From: Aliisedimentitalea scapharcae
GTDB taxonomy: Bacteria > Pseudomonadota > Alphaproteobacteria > Rhodobacterales > Rhodobacteraceae
Assembly: GCF_045277565.1 (NCBI RefSeq)
Contig: NZ_CP123584.1
Location: 682,001 to 746,000, forward strand
Direction of reading: 5' to 3'
DNA length: 64,000 nucleotides
A model generated the notes under the pieces. That model saw only the letters and a list, made by a program, of their open reading frames with translations, made no database searches and was not told the origin of the DNA. A program made the translations under genes and the position numbers. This document shows positions 1-8,323 of the stretch, piece by piece (the first letter of the stretch is position 1; each line of letters opens with the position of its first letter).

Positions 1-41
1 GGTCGGTTTTGAGGGTGGGGATGTCGAGAGTCAGCATGGAA

Positions 42-1559
42 TTATTTCTTTTTCCCGAACCCGCTGAGACCACCGGGCAGACCCATGCCGCCGCCCAGAC
101 CGGGCAGGCCGCCGGGCATACCGCGTCCGCCGCCCATCGCCTTGGCCGCGGCCTCCAGCGCCTTGGGGTCCATGCCTGCGGCCATCTCTTCGGGCGAGGG
201 GCCGCCCTTGCCGCCGAACATGCCGGACATGGCCTGTTTCAGCATCTTGCCTTTGCCCATCTTGCCCATCTTTTTCATCACGTCGGACATCTGGCGGTGC
301 ATTTTCAGCAATTTGTTCAGGTCGCTGACCTGTTGCCCCGCACCGGCGGCGATGCGTTTTTTGCGGCTGGCCTGGAGCAACGCGGGGTTGGCGCGTTCCT
401 TTTTGGTCATGGATTGGATCAGGGCGATCTGGCGTTGGATGACCTTGTCGTCCATGCCGGCGTCCTGCACCTGTTTGGCCATTTTGCCCATGCCGGGCAT
501 CATCGACATCATGCCTTCCATGCCGCCCATCTTGAGCATCTGATCGAGCTGCATTTTCAGGTCATTCATATTGAAATGACCCTTCATCATGCGCTTCATC
601 ATGCGTTCGGCCTGTTCGGCCTCGATGGTGTCCTGGGCCTTTTCGACCAGCGCCACGATGTCGCCCATGCCCAGAATCCGACCGGCGATGCGATCGGGCT
701 CAAAGGTTTCGATGGCGTCCATCTTTTCGCCCAGACCGACAAAGCGGATGGGTTTGCCGGTGACCGCGCGCATCGACAGCGCAGCACCGCCGCGCCCGTC
801 GCCGTCCATCCGGGTCAGGACCACGCCGGAGATGCCGATCTTGTCGTCGAATTCCTGGGCGACCTCGACGGCGACCTGACCGGTCAGGCCATCGACCACC
901 AGCAGGGTTTCGCGCGGGTCGACCACATTGCGGACGTCTTCGACCTCCTGCATCAGGATTTCGTCGATGTGCAGGCGCCCGGCGGTGTCGAGCATATAAA
1001 CGTCGTAGCCACCCAGCGCGGCCTGCTGTTTGGCGCGTTTGGCGATGTCGACGGGTTTCTGGCCCTTGACGATGGGCAGGGTGTCGACGCCGATCTGGGC
1101 ACCGAGCACGGCCAGCTGGTCCATCGCGGCGGGGCGGTAGATGTCGAGCGAGGCCATCAGGACCTTCTTGCCGTCGCGATCCTTGAGCCGTTTGGCGAGT
1201 TTGCCGGTGGTGGTGGTTTTACCGCCGCCCTGCAGGCCGACCATCAGGATCGGCGCGGGTGGGTTGTCGATTTTCAGCTTGCCAGGGTCTTCGTCGCCGC
1301 GCAGCGTGTCGACCAGCGCGTCATGCACGATCTTGACGACCTGCTGGCCGGGGGTGACGGATTTGGTGACCGATTGGCCGGTGGCCTGATCCTGGACCTT
1401 TTTGATGAATTCACGCGCCACCGGCAGCGAGACGTCGGCCTCGAGCAGGGCAACGCGGACTTCGCGCAGGGCGGTTTTGACGTCTTCTTCGGAGAGGGCG
1501 CCCTGTTTGGTCAGGCGATCAAAGACGCCGGAGAGGCGTTCGGATAGATTTTCAAACAT
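42..1559 (-). CDS. ffh: Signal recognition particle GTPase Ffh
   Basis: Ffh binds signal peptides emerging from the ribosome and, with SRP RNA and FtsY, targets nascent membrane proteins to the Sec translocon. The 505-residue product starts MFENLSERLSGVFDRL, the usual helical N domain. The G domain carries the P-loop GLQGGGKTTTTGK near residue 108 and the DTAGR motif near 190. The C-terminal M domain is typically methionine-rich (MMKRMMKGHFNMNDLKMQLD and following) and ends in a Gly/Met tail. Length is normal for the family. A sigma-70-like promoter lies about 40 bp upstream. The ATG at 1559 is the only good start. Assignment is secure. Confidence 0.97.
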   Translation of the reverse strand: MFENLSERLSGVFDRLTKQGALSEEDVKTALREVRVALLEADVSLPVAREFIKKVQDQATGQSVTKSVTPGQQVVKIVHDALVDTLRGDEDPGKLKIDNPPAPILMVGLQGGGKTTTTGKLAKRLKDRDGKKVLMASLDIYRPAAMDQLAVLGAQIGVDTLPIVKGQKPVDIAKRAKQQAALGGYDVYMLDTAGRLHIDEILMQEVEDVRNVVDPRETLLVVDGLTGQVAVEVAQEFDDKIGISGVVLTRMDGDGRGGAALSMRAVTGKPIRFVGLGEKMDAIETFEPDRIAGRILGMGDIVALVEKAQDTIEAEQAERMMKRMMKGHFNMNDLKMQLDQMLKMGGMEGMMSMMPGMGKMAKQVQDAGMDDKVIQRQIALIQSMTKKERANPALLQASRKKRIAAGAGQQVSDLNKLLKMHRQMSDVMKKMGKMGKGKMLKQAMSGMFGGKGGPSPEEMAAGMDPKALEAAAKAMGGGRGMPGGLPGLGGGMGLPGGLSGFGKKK

Positions 1560-1598
1560 GCCTGCGGGCTCCTTCGCCGGTTCATCTGGGGCGCTTCC

Positions 1599-1627
1599 AA
1601 TGTAGGAAGCAGGGGTTCAATTCACAA
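1599..1627 (-). promoter_or_regulatory. Putative sigma-70 promoter of ffh
   Basis: On the minus strand TTGTGA (complement of 1622-1627) and TACATT (complement of 1599-1604) are separated by exactly 17 bp, about 40 bp before the ffh start codon. Seen in sequence; the promoter role is inferred. Confidence 0.5.
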
Positions 1628-1674
1628 TTGCCGCCCCGCCCAATTTGGACTGTGGAGGCAAACCATACAGTTTT

Positions 1675-1751
1675 GCCCCCACGGGCGAAACTCGCTGGTG
1701 GGGGGCGATCCCTGAACGCATGTCAGGGACCGGAAGGTTTCTCACTTCCGG
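1675..1751. other. Three consecutive hairpins between ffh and a DUF gene
   Basis: Three inverted repeats follow one another: CCCCCAC (1676-1682) with GTGGGGG (1698-1704), TCCCTGA (1709-1715) with TCAGGGA (1723-1729), and CCGGAAG (1730-1736) with CTTCCGG (1745-1751). They start 16 bp past the stop codon of the minus-strand gene ending at 1767. No T-run follows on either strand, so a simple intrinsic terminator is not supported. A structured 3' UTR or small RNA is possible. Confidence 0.4.
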
Positions 1752-1766
1752 ATGTTTGGGCAGGCG

Positions 1767-2291
1767 TTACGCCGATTGGGCGTCAGAGTCAAGCGGGCCA
1801 GAGTCCATCGGAGTGGCGGGCAGCCAGGCGTTGACCGCGTCGGTCAGACGCTGTGCTCCGGCCCCGGAGGTATAGGCGGCGACAATCGGGTGGTGCCCCG
1901 CGCTCATCCCGTCGTCCAGCACCAGAACCGGACGGTGCAGCGTGCGGGTGCGGCCATCGCGGCGCGACGTGGTGGTTTCGGTGACGGCATGGGACAGGTC
2001 AGAGAGTTTATGTTCGACGGCGGTATAGCCGAACACCGATTGCCGCCGCAGGATGATTTTATCGGCGCTGCGATCAAAAATGACCTGAACCCGGCGCACA
2101 AAGACACAAAAGGCAGCTACCCCCATACCGCCGCCAAACACCACAAAGATCAGCCCGGCCCAGACGCCGGTCGACACAATGGCAAGACCGGGACCGACAA
2201 AGGCGAGGATGAAAAACACCAGCATGATCCCGATCAGCCAGGGGGTATCGGACAGGATCAGCTGATCCGGGGTGTTGCGTGTGACCTTCAT
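1767..2291 (-). CDS. Small membrane protein of unknown function
   Basis: I do not recognise a named family. The 174-residue product begins MKVTRNTPDQLILSDTPW and has two adjacent membrane segments (about residues 18-40 and 43-64). A cytoplasmic-looking tail rich in charged beta-type segments follows (RRVQVIFDRSADKIILRRQS). The arrangement of a hydrophobic hairpin followed by a small domain resembles bacterial PH-like or DUF membrane proteins, but this is only a shape resemblance. The frame stays open upstream to 2720, but that part has the composition of an antisense shadow of the deacylase gene, so ATG 2291 is preferred. The gene is divergent from the deacylase at 2400. Confidence 0.7.
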   Translation of the reverse strand: MKVTRNTPDQLILSDTPWLIGIMLVFFILAFVGPGLAIVSTGVWAGLIFVVFGGGMGVAAFCVFVRRVQVIFDRSADKIILRRQSVFGYTAVEHKLSDLSHAVTETTTSRRDGRTRTLHRPVLVLDDGMSAGHHPIVAAYTSGAGAQRLTDAVNAWLPATPMDSGPLDSDAQSA

Positions 2292-2399
2292 GTCGGCAGT
2301 GTAGCAAAGCCCGCCCGTCTGGAAAGGGGGGACTTGCACCGGCGGGTGACGTGTTTCATGTAGGCCCCACCTGTGATTTGAGCCCAAAGTGAGACTGAC

Positions 2400-2930
2400 A
2401 TGGACGCTTCTTTGACCTATCAGGACAGCCTGCCTGTTTCCTCGGACGCGCTGTTGGCGCGGTTGGATGGTTGGGGGATCGGCTATCGCCTGCACAGCCA
2501 TGTGCCGCTGCGCACGGTCGAAGACAGCAAGGCCGTCGAGGACCAGTTCATGGTGCCGGGCGAGAATGCGCTGCGGATCAAGAACCTGTATCTGCGCGAC
2601 AAGAAAAAGCGCAATTACCTGATCACATTGCAGCAGGATCGCGAGATCGACCTGAAGGCGCTGGGTGCCGAGTTGGGGATTGGCAACCTGTCGTTTGGGT
2701 CTGCGGATCGGTTGTTGCAAAATCTGGGCATTCGCCCCGGCGCGGTCAGCCCGTTGGCCATGGTGAATGGTGTGGACAACGGCGTACAGTTTTTCATGGA
2801 GTCAGCCGCGCAACAGGCAGATGTCATTTATATGCATCCGCTGGTGAATGATCGGACCGTGGCCATGGACCGGGGGGATATGATGGCGTTTTTTGACCGG
2901 ATCGGCTGTGCGGTGAATTGGCTGCCGTGA
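2400..2930 (+). CDS. prdX: Prolyl-tRNA editing deacylase (YbaK/ProX family)
   Basis: A stand-alone editing domain that hydrolyses mischarged Ala-tRNA(Pro) (or a related mischarged tRNA) in the cytoplasm. The 176-residue protein matches the PrdX/ProXp-ala branch of the YbaK/aaRS-editing superfamily: TVEDSKAVEDQFMVPGENALRIKNL near residues 41-65, the basic strand RDKKKRNYLITL, then GNLSFGSADRLLQNLGIRPGAVSPL. Bacteria with this gene usually have a prolyl-tRNA synthetase lacking the INS editing domain; that cannot be checked here. It appears monocistronic. Its stop codon lies inside a 12-bp tandem duplication. Confidence 0.88.
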   Translation: MDASLTYQDSLPVSSDALLARLDGWGIGYRLHSHVPLRTVEDSKAVEDQFMVPGENALRIKNLYLRDKKKRNYLITLQQDREIDLKALGAELGIGNLSFGSADRLLQNLGIRPGAVSPLAMVNGVDNGVQFFMESAAQQADVIYMHPLVNDRTVAMDRGDMMAFFDRIGCAVNWLP

Positions 2931-2952
2931 TCACGGGCCTGATCACGGGCCT
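2929..2952 (+). repeat. 12-bp tandem duplication spanning a stop codon
   Basis: The unit GATCACGGGCCT occurs twice without a gap (2929-2940 and 2941-2952). The first copy includes the last two bases of the TGA that ends the deacylase gene. Confidence 0.85.
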
Positions 2953-2982
2953 GACGGCGGGCATAGGCGGATCCAGACGCAG

Positions 2983-3759
2983 TCAGGGCGTCCGATCATC
3001 CCCCAGCGCGCGGTCCAGAGCGGATTGAACATGGGCCGCCGAGGGGTTGATGAACAGATGCCCGTCGGCGTGAAAGCTGACATCATCCAGATGATCGGGA
3101 AAGGCCAGCGGCAATTCCGTGCAGGCCAGGATGATTGCGGTGCCGGGCGTGGCATGACGGTTGCAGACCCGCAGCAACCGGGCGCGGGCCTTGGGCGCGG
3201 CATCCCCATTGGAAATGCCGTGGAAATCATCGTCGATCATGGATTGCATTTCGGCGATGTCGGGATCGGGCAATTGCGCATTCGCAGCGATGCCCGCAGC
3301 CGCCAGATGGTGGGCATAGCTGTCTGATTGCATGGTGACGGTGGTGCCCAGCACCAGGGCCGCGTTTGCGCCGGTGGCGGCTGTGCCCCGTTTGGTGGCG
3401 GTGGCTGTGGCTTCGTAAATGCTGAGGACGGGCAGGGTGACCCCACGCGTGATGGCGTGCAGGCGCGCGTGCGGTGTGTTGGAGGCGATGATGGCGAAAT
3501 CACACCCCGCCCCCTGAAGGGTGAGCAGCGCGGTGCGGAACACGGTGTCAAAAGCGGCCCAGCTGAGTTCATCGCCGAGGGATCCGCGCAGGGCGCGGGT
3601 CTGGGCCTGAACCACGGATTCGATGGTCATGGGCGGGATCGGCACAGGCGCGGTATGGCCGTGAGCCGCCGCGCGGCGAGAGGCCCCCTGGGCAATGGCG
3701 CGATAATAATCGAGCGTCGAAGCCCAGCCGACGCCGCCCAGAATGCCGATCTTTTTCAT
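2983..3759 (-). CDS. Aspartate/glutamate racemase family protein with one catalytic Cys
   Basis: Cofactor-independent racemases of this family interconvert L- and D-Asp or Glu using two facing thiols. The 258-residue product starts MKKIGILGGVGWASTLDYYR, the family's N-terminal signature. The second catalytic motif ILACTELP (Cys about residue 213) is intact. The first, normally a CNT motif, reads ASNTPH, with Ser at about residue 93 replacing Cys. Family members with a single Cys, such as E. coli YgeA, are known, so activity is possible but substrate preference may differ. A GTG at 3771 is an alternative start; the ATG at 3759 has a GAGAG-type ribosome site. It lies downstream of azoR on the same strand. 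Confidence 0.8.
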   Translation of the reverse strand: MKKIGILGGVGWASTLDYYRAIAQGASRRAAAHGHTAPVPIPPMTIESVVQAQTRALRGSLGDELSWAAFDTVFRTALLTLQGAGCDFAIIASNTPHARLHAITRGVTLPVLSIYEATATATKRGTAATGANAALVLGTTVTMQSDSYAHHLAAAGIAANAQLPDPDIAEMQSMIDDDFHGISNGDAAPKARARLLRVCNRHATPGTAIILACTELPLAFPDHLDDVSFHADGHLFINPSAAHVQSALDRALGDDRTP

Positions 3760-3856
3760 CTGCGCTCTCACTCTTTCTGACTGTGTGCAACCATTGGCGG
3801 GTACCCTATTTTGTGGGGGCTATGGTTTCCAGTGCCGAAAGAGAGCATGTCGCAGA

Positions 3857-3890
3857 GCGGGGCCCGGGCTGTGAAAGATCCGGGTCCCGC
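3857..3890. terminator. Strong hairpin after azoR, terminator-like
   Basis: GCGGGGCCCGG (3857-3867) pairs with CCGGGTCCCGC (3880-3890), 11 bp with one G-U pair and a 12-nt loop, beginning 16 bp past the azoR stop. No clear T-run follows on the minus strand, so the terminator role is inferred from position and stability. Confidence 0.4.
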
Positions 3891-3906
3891 CAGGTTATCA
3901 CAGTGC

Positions 3907-4491
3907 TCAGGCGGCCAGTTTGGCGATTTCGCCCTGGGCCTTGGTCAGGGCGGCGGTGGCATCGGCGGCGGTGCCTTCGGCGGCGACAAATTCGATTTCG
4001 GTGATGCCGACAAAGTTCAGAACCTGGGTCAAATAGGTCGATGCAAAATCGACCGGGGAGCCCATCGGAACCCCACCCGAGGCATAGGCCACAATGGCGC
4101 GTTTGCCGGTCAGCAGGCCCTGAGGTCCAGTTTCGGTATAGTGGAACGTGCGGCCCACGCGGGCGACCAGATCAATCCAGAGCTTTAGGCTGGCGGGAGC
4201 CGAAAAGTTATAGACCGGCAGGCCGATGACGATGGTGTCGGCGGCGATCAGTTCATCAACCAGCGCATCGGATTGGGCCAGAGCGGCGGTCTGGGCGTCG
4301 GTGCGCAGGTCGGCGGGGGTGAAATTGGCACCGATCCAGGTTTCGGAGATCTGTGGCAGCTCCTGTTGCGCCAGATCCCGGCGGATGACCTGGTCGGGGG
4401 TCAGGTGGTCAACGATTTGCGATGACAGGATACGGCTGGCGGAATCCGAGAAACGGGCGGAGCTGTCGATATGGAGGAGCGTGTGTGTCAT
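3907..4491 (-). CDS. azoR: FMN-dependent NADH-azoreductase
   Basis: AzoR is a cytoplasmic flavodoxin-fold NADH:quinone and azo-compound reductase, generally linked to electrophile and quinone stress. The 194-residue product begins MTHTLLHIDSSARFSDSASR; the Ser-rich loop after the first strand binds FMN phosphate. It continues with the family motifs PVYNFSAPASLKLWIDL and FHYTETGPQGLLTGKRA. Length matches AzoR (about 200). The frame stays open upstream, but ATG 4491 is where homology begins. It is divergently transcribed from a LysR-type regulator at 4672, a classic arrangement for inducible reductase control. Confidence 0.92.
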   Translation of the reverse strand: MTHTLLHIDSSARFSDSASRILSSQIVDHLTPDQVIRRDLAQQELPQISETWIGANFTPADLRTDAQTAALAQSDALVDELIAADTIVIGLPVYNFSAPASLKLWIDLVARVGRTFHYTETGPQGLLTGKRAIVAYASGGVPMGSPVDFASTYLTQVLNFVGITEIEFVAAEGTAADATAALTKAQGEIAKLAA

Positions 4492-4631
4492 GGTCTGGAC
4501 CCTTGTGTGGTTTTGTGCGTGTTTGCATGTGATGAGGGTCAAATGGGTTCTTGCAAAAACGAACGCAATGTCGGATATCTCACATGTACTGTGCGTTTTT
4601 GCGTAGTGATGGATTTTGCGGTATGACGACA

Positions 4632-4658
4632 TTTGTGAACAACAAAATTTGCGAACAA
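4632..4658. promoter_or_regulatory. 11-bp direct repeat in the azoR-lysR divergent region
   Basis: TTTGTGAACAA (4632-4642) and TTTGCGAACAA (4648-4658) differ at one base and start 16 bp apart, just upstream of the LysR start. It is a candidate regulator-binding site; the function is inferred. Confidence 0.4.
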
Positions 4659-4671
4659 AGGTGAGCCTGAG

Positions 4672-5556
4672 GTGAGCATGGACAATTGGGATGAAGTGCG
4701 CACCGCCTATCAGGTGGCGCGTATGGGCACCGTCAGCGGTGCGGCGGAAGTGTTGGGGGTGCATCATGCCACGGTGATCCGCCATATTGATGCGATCGAA
4801 GCGCGGTTGGGGGTCAAGCTGTTTCAGCGCCATGCACGGGGGTATACCCCGACCGAGGCCGGACAGGATCTGTTGCGGGTGGCGCAGGCGACCGATGATC
4901 AGTTCAGCCAGCTGGTCGGGCGGCTGAAGGGGCAGGGCAATGATGTGTCCGGCGAATTGGTGGTGACGTCGCTGGCGTCTGTGGCGCCTCTGTTGTCGCC
5001 GGTGTTGGTGGATTTTCAGCGCGAACACCCCGGTCTGATCATTCGCTATCTCACCGGAGACCGGGTGTTCCGGCTGGAATATGGCGAGGCCCATGTGGCG
5101 ATCCGGGCCGGCAATGCGCCGGAACAGCCCGACAATGTGGTGCAGCCGTTCATGGCCCAGGAGATGGGGCTGTATGCGTCGCAATCCTATGTGGACGTCT
5201 ATGGTGTGCCGGCGGACACGAATGATTTTGCCAACCATCGCTTTGTCGGCAATGACGACGTCAACAGCCGCGCCCCGTTTTCGCGCTGGCTGCGGGAGTT
5301 TGTGCCGCCCGAGGCGATTTCGTTCCTGTGCACCAACACGATCACCATGCGCGAAGCGGTCCTGCAGGGGGCCGGGATCGGGTTCTTTTCGACCTGGGAG
5401 GCCAAGAATTATCCCGAGCTGGTGCAGGTGATGGAGCCCGTGCCGGAGTGGTCGGGCAAGCTGTGGCTGGTGACCCATGTGGATCTGCACCGCACGACCA
5501 AGGTGCAGACCTTTCTGAAATTTCTGAAATCCCGCGCCAAGGAGTGGACCTGTTGA
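4672..5556 (+). CDS. LysR-family transcriptional regulator
   Basis: A 294-residue LysR-type regulator. The N-terminal winged helix-turn-helix spans about residues 5-65 (AYQVARMGTVSGAAEVLGVH and LFQRHARGYTPTEAG). An effector-binding domain similar to periplasmic binding proteins follows from about residue 95. The GTG at 4672 has an AAAGGTGA ribosome site 7 bp upstream; an ATG two codons later is the alternative. It probably controls divergent azoR and the exporter gene, whose TTG start overlaps its stop codon. The inducer is unknown. Confidence 0.9.
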   Translation: MSMDNWDEVRTAYQVARMGTVSGAAEVLGVHHATVIRHIDAIEARLGVKLFQRHARGYTPTEAGQDLLRVAQATDDQFSQLVGRLKGQGNDVSGELVVTSLASVAPLLSPVLVDFQREHPGLIIRYLTGDRVFRLEYGEAHVAIRAGNAPEQPDNVVQPFMAQEMGLYASQSYVDVYGVPADTNDFANHRFVGNDDVNSRAPFSRWLREFVPPEAISFLCTNTITMREAVLQGAGIGFFSTWEAKNYPELVQVMEPVPEWSGKLWLVTHVDLHRTTKVQTFLKFLKSRAKEWTC

Positions 5557-6455
5557 CACCTGAGCTGCGTGGGCATCTGGCGATGCTGATTTTCTCCTCG
5601 CTGGTGGCGGGGTCGTTTTCGTTGGGGTCCATGGTGGCCAATGAAATCGCACCCGAGGCGCTGACCGCGGTGCGGTTCGGGTTGGCGGCGATTGTCATCG
5701 GGTTGGCGGCGATGATGACAAAGGGGCTGAAACGGCAGGATTTTGCAGCGCCCTGGCGGTATCTGGTGCTGGGGGGGCTGTTTGCGGCCTATTTCGTGCT
5801 GATGTTTTACGGGCTGAAAACCGCACCCCCAGTCAGCGCGGCGGCGGTGTTCACTCTGACCCCGGTGATGAGCGGTATCGTCGGCTGGTTCCTGTTGCGC
5901 CAGATCACCACCCCGCGCATGGCGCTGGCGTTGGCGATTGGCGGGGCGGGGGCGCTGTGGGTGATTTTTCGCGCGGATCTGGCGGCGCTGATGGAGTTCA
6001 AGGTCGGGCAGGGCGAGATCATCTATTTCGTCGGCTGCGCCAGCCACGCGATCTATACGCCGATGGTGCGCAAGCTGAACCGCGGGGAAAGCCCGGTTGT
6101 GTTTACCTTTGGTACCTTGGTGGCGGGGGGTGTTTTGCTGACCATCTATGGCTGGAATGACATCCGGGCCACCGATTGGATGGGGCTGCCCGGGATCGTG
6201 TGGATCGGTTTGGCCTATCTGGTGGTGTTCGCCACGGCGGCGTCATTCGTGTTGCTGCAATTCGCGGCGATGAACCTGCCATCGGCCAAGGTGATGGCCT
6301 ATACCTATCTGGTGCCCAGCTGGGTGATCCTGTGGGAAATCGCGCTGGGCAACGGTGTGCCCAACGGGCTGGTATTGGTCGGGATCGTGATGACGGTTGT
6401 CGCCCTGGTGATGCTGCTGGAGGGCAGCGGGCGCGCAAAGCTTCAGCGCGGATAA
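5553..6455 (+). CDS. EamA/DMT-family inner-membrane exporter
   Basis: A drug/metabolite transporter with two EamA repeats and about ten membrane segments over 300 residues, for example IVIGLAAMM, YLVLGGLFAAYFVLMFYGL and GLVLVGIVMTVVALVMLL. The TTG start overlaps the LysR stop (TTGA) and has GGAG 8 bp upstream, so translation is likely coupled to the regulator. The frame is open further upstream, but that part shadows lysR. Substrate is unknown; members export amino acids, drugs or metabolites. Co-expression with LysR suggests inducible efflux. Confidence 0.85.
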   Translation: MTPELRGHLAMLIFSSLVAGSFSLGSMVANEIAPEALTAVRFGLAAIVIGLAAMMTKGLKRQDFAAPWRYLVLGGLFAAYFVLMFYGLKTAPPVSAAAVFTLTPVMSGIVGWFLLRQITTPRMALALAIGGAGALWVIFRADLAALMEFKVGQGEIIYFVGCASHAIYTPMVRKLNRGESPVVFTFGTLVAGGVLLTIYGWNDIRATDWMGLPGIVWIGLAYLVVFATAASFVLLQFAAMNLPSAKVMAYTYLVPSWVILWEIALGNGVPNGLVLVGIVMTVVALVMLLEGSGRAKLQRG

Positions 6456-6506
6456 TCGGGGCCAAAGGGGCGATCCTGGGTACCGGGAGCAGAGCCGGCG
6501 GCCAAA

Positions 6507-6530
6507 GTCAGGGTCAGCGTCAGGGTCAGC
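6507..6530 (+). repeat. 12-bp tandem duplication
   Basis: GTCAGGGTCAGC occurs twice (6507-6518, 6519-6530), itself built of GTCAGG/GTCAGC hexamers, in the convergent gap between the exporter and the ArsR gene. Confidence 0.8.
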
Positions 6531-6557
6531 TCCGGGGGCGGCGGGTCAGCCGTGGTT

Positions 6558-6890
6558 TCAGGTCTCGGGTTCGCTGAGTTCGGTGGCCAGAAACCGTTCA
6601 AACGCATCCAGGTGGACCGGTTCGAACTGGCCAAAGCCCTGCATCCAGACGCTGGTCGCGCGCATGGCGTCAGGTTGCAGTTTGCACCATTTGACCCGGC
6701 CGCGTTTTTCCTGGGCGATCAACCCGGCGCGGGTCAGGATCATCAGGTGTTTGGAAATTGCCGCCAGCGACATTTCGAACGGTTCGGCCACATCGGTGAC
6801 GGCCATGTCATCTTCGAGAAGCATGGTCAGAATGGCACGCCGGGTCGGGTCGGCCAAAGCAGCAAAGACAGTGTCGAGTTCGTGGGACAT
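6558..6890 (-). CDS. ArsR-family winged-helix regulator
   Basis: A 110-residue compact DNA-binding protein with the ArsR N-terminal signature FAALADPTRRAILTML and the recognition-helix region MSLAAISKHLMILTRAGL near residues 40-57. The Cys-containing metal motif of metal-sensing ArsR proteins is absent, which points to a non-metal signal. It ends in an acidic tail. Its ATG shares one base with the stop codon of the preceding Nudix gene (TGATG), so the two are translationally coupled. Confidence 0.88.
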   Translation of the reverse strand: MSHELDTVFAALADPTRRAILTMLLEDDMAVTDVAEPFEMSLAAISKHLMILTRAGLIAQEKRGRVKWCKLQPDAMRATSVWMQGFGQFEPVHLDAFERFLATELSEPET

Positions 6891-7309
6891 CAGCCCAAAC
6901 TAGAAGGGTCGGCCCCGGAAGAAAAGCGCGCAAGTCGGCGAAACAGGTCGGGATACTCTGGCAGGGCCAGATCCGGCAGCTGCGCGGCATCGGAAAACAG
7001 GTACCACATCAGTTGGCTGTGTTCCTGGTTGCGGATGGTTGGGGTGCCCTGCCATTGATCCACCACGAAATAGTGAAAGCAGGAGTCGGTCGGTTGCTGT
7101 TCGATCGTGGCAAAATAGCGTTGCGAGAGGGGGACAATCCCGACCTCTTCGGCCAGTTCGCGGGTCAGGGCGCTGTGCAGATCTTCGTCAGCTTCGGCCA
7201 TGCCGCCAATCACGTCCCATTTGTCGGCACGATTGCGACGGTGTGCCGACCGTTGCCCGAGCAAGAGTCGACGATCGTGTACAATGAGAGCGCAGGCAAA
7301 ATCCGCCAT
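6890..7309 (-). CDS. Nudix hydrolase
   Basis: A small pyrophosphohydrolase acting on a nucleoside diphosphate linked to another group. The 139-residue product contains a Nudix box, GGMAEADEDLHSALTRELAEEVGI (residues about 42-65), with the REL-EEVG core intact. Upstream in-frame starts at 7327 and 7387 exist. ATG 7309 (MADFACALIVHDRRLLLGQR) begins at the conserved first strand, but no strong ribosome site is visible. It is coupled to the ArsR gene. The substrate cannot be told from sequence. Confidence 0.85.
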   Translation of the reverse strand: MADFACALIVHDRRLLLGQRSAHRRNRADKWDVIGGMAEADEDLHSALTRELAEEVGIVPLSQRYFATIEQQPTDSCFHYFVVDQWQGTPTIRNQEHSQLMWYLFSDAAQLPDLALPEYPDLFRRLARFSSGADPSSLG

Positions 7310-7438
7310 GACATGGATCCAGAACATAAAAATAATGTCGCTGGTGTACGCCGAGCGCGGGGGTAAGTGCAAGAATTTGATCGACATCGCACCGGTGTTC
7401 TGTGCAAATCGCCGGGTTGTATCCCCAGGAGACCAAAC

Positions 7439-8323
7439 ATGGCGTTGAAATACTGGCTGGTGATTGCCGTTTTGGGAATCGGCTGGGGCATGTCATTCAT
7501 GTTCAATGAAATCCTGTTGCGTGAACTGGGGCCGCTGTCGGTGTCGATGGGGCGGGTCGCCTTTGGGGCGCTGGGATGTTGGGTCTATGTGCTGGCCACG
7601 GGCAAGACCGTGCAGATCGGGTGGCGCAGGGCCTGGGCATTGCTGGGGTTCGGGGCGCTCAGCTATGCGGCACCTTTTGCGTTCTATGCGCTGGGTCAGC
7701 AGTACATCGCCAGCGGCGTGGCCGGGATCGTGAATGCGACCACACCGGCGTTTGCGGTGTTGGTGTCGCATTTCTGGCCGGGCAGCGACCGCGCGACGGT
7801 GTTGAAGTCGCTGGGGGTCCTGTTTGGGTTCGCCGGGATCGTCGTGTTGTCATTGCCGGTGATTGGTGGCGGGGGTGACTCGGCGGTGTGGGCGGTTCTG
7901 ATGACGCTGTGCGCGCCGGTCTGTTATGCGTTCTCGGTCAATTTCGCCCGATATTTCCGCGATCTGGAACCTGTGGTCATGGTGGCGCTGGCGCTGAGTG
8001 GGGCGACGGTGTCGATTGCGCCATTGGCGTTGTGGATGGAAGGGGTGCCGGTGATCACAAAGCTGGAAACCTGGGCGGCGCTGTGTGTGATCGGGTTTGT
8101 GCTGACCTCGGCGGCGTTCATCGTGTTCTATTGGGTGTTGCCCAAGGTGGGGCCCACCAACATCACCATGCCGACCCTGATCGCGCCGGTGTCGGCGTTG
8201 GTGCTGGGCACCTGGGTGTTGAACGAGCAATTGTTGCCAGAGCATCTGATGGGGATGGGGGCGATCCTGATCGGGTTGCTGCTGATCGATGGGCGGTTGT
8301 TTCGGAGACGCGCGCGCGGGTGA
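7439..8323 (+). CDS. EamA/DMT-family inner-membrane exporter
   Basis: A 294-residue transporter with paired EamA domains and about ten hydrophobic helices (YWLVIAVLGIGWGMSFMFNE at the start, LMGMGAILIGLLLIDGRLF at the end). ATG 7439 has AGGAG 7-8 bp upstream. It diverges from the Nudix/ArsR pair. The conserved repeat VGPTNITMPTLIAPVSALVL lies in the second half. Substrate is unknown. It is one of three EamA genes in the window, and they are distinct paralogues rather than recent duplicates. Confidence 0.87.
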   Translation: MALKYWLVIAVLGIGWGMSFMFNEILLRELGPLSVSMGRVAFGALGCWVYVLATGKTVQIGWRRAWALLGFGALSYAAPFAFYALGQQYIASGVAGIVNATTPAFAVLVSHFWPGSDRATVLKSLGVLFGFAGIVVLSLPVIGGGGDSAVWAVLMTLCAPVCYAFSVNFARYFRDLEPVVMVALALSGATVSIAPLALWMEGVPVITKLETWAALCVIGFVLTSAAFIVFYWVLPKVGPTNITMPTLIAPVSALVLGTWVLNEQLLPEHLMGMGAILIGLLLIDGRLFRRRARG

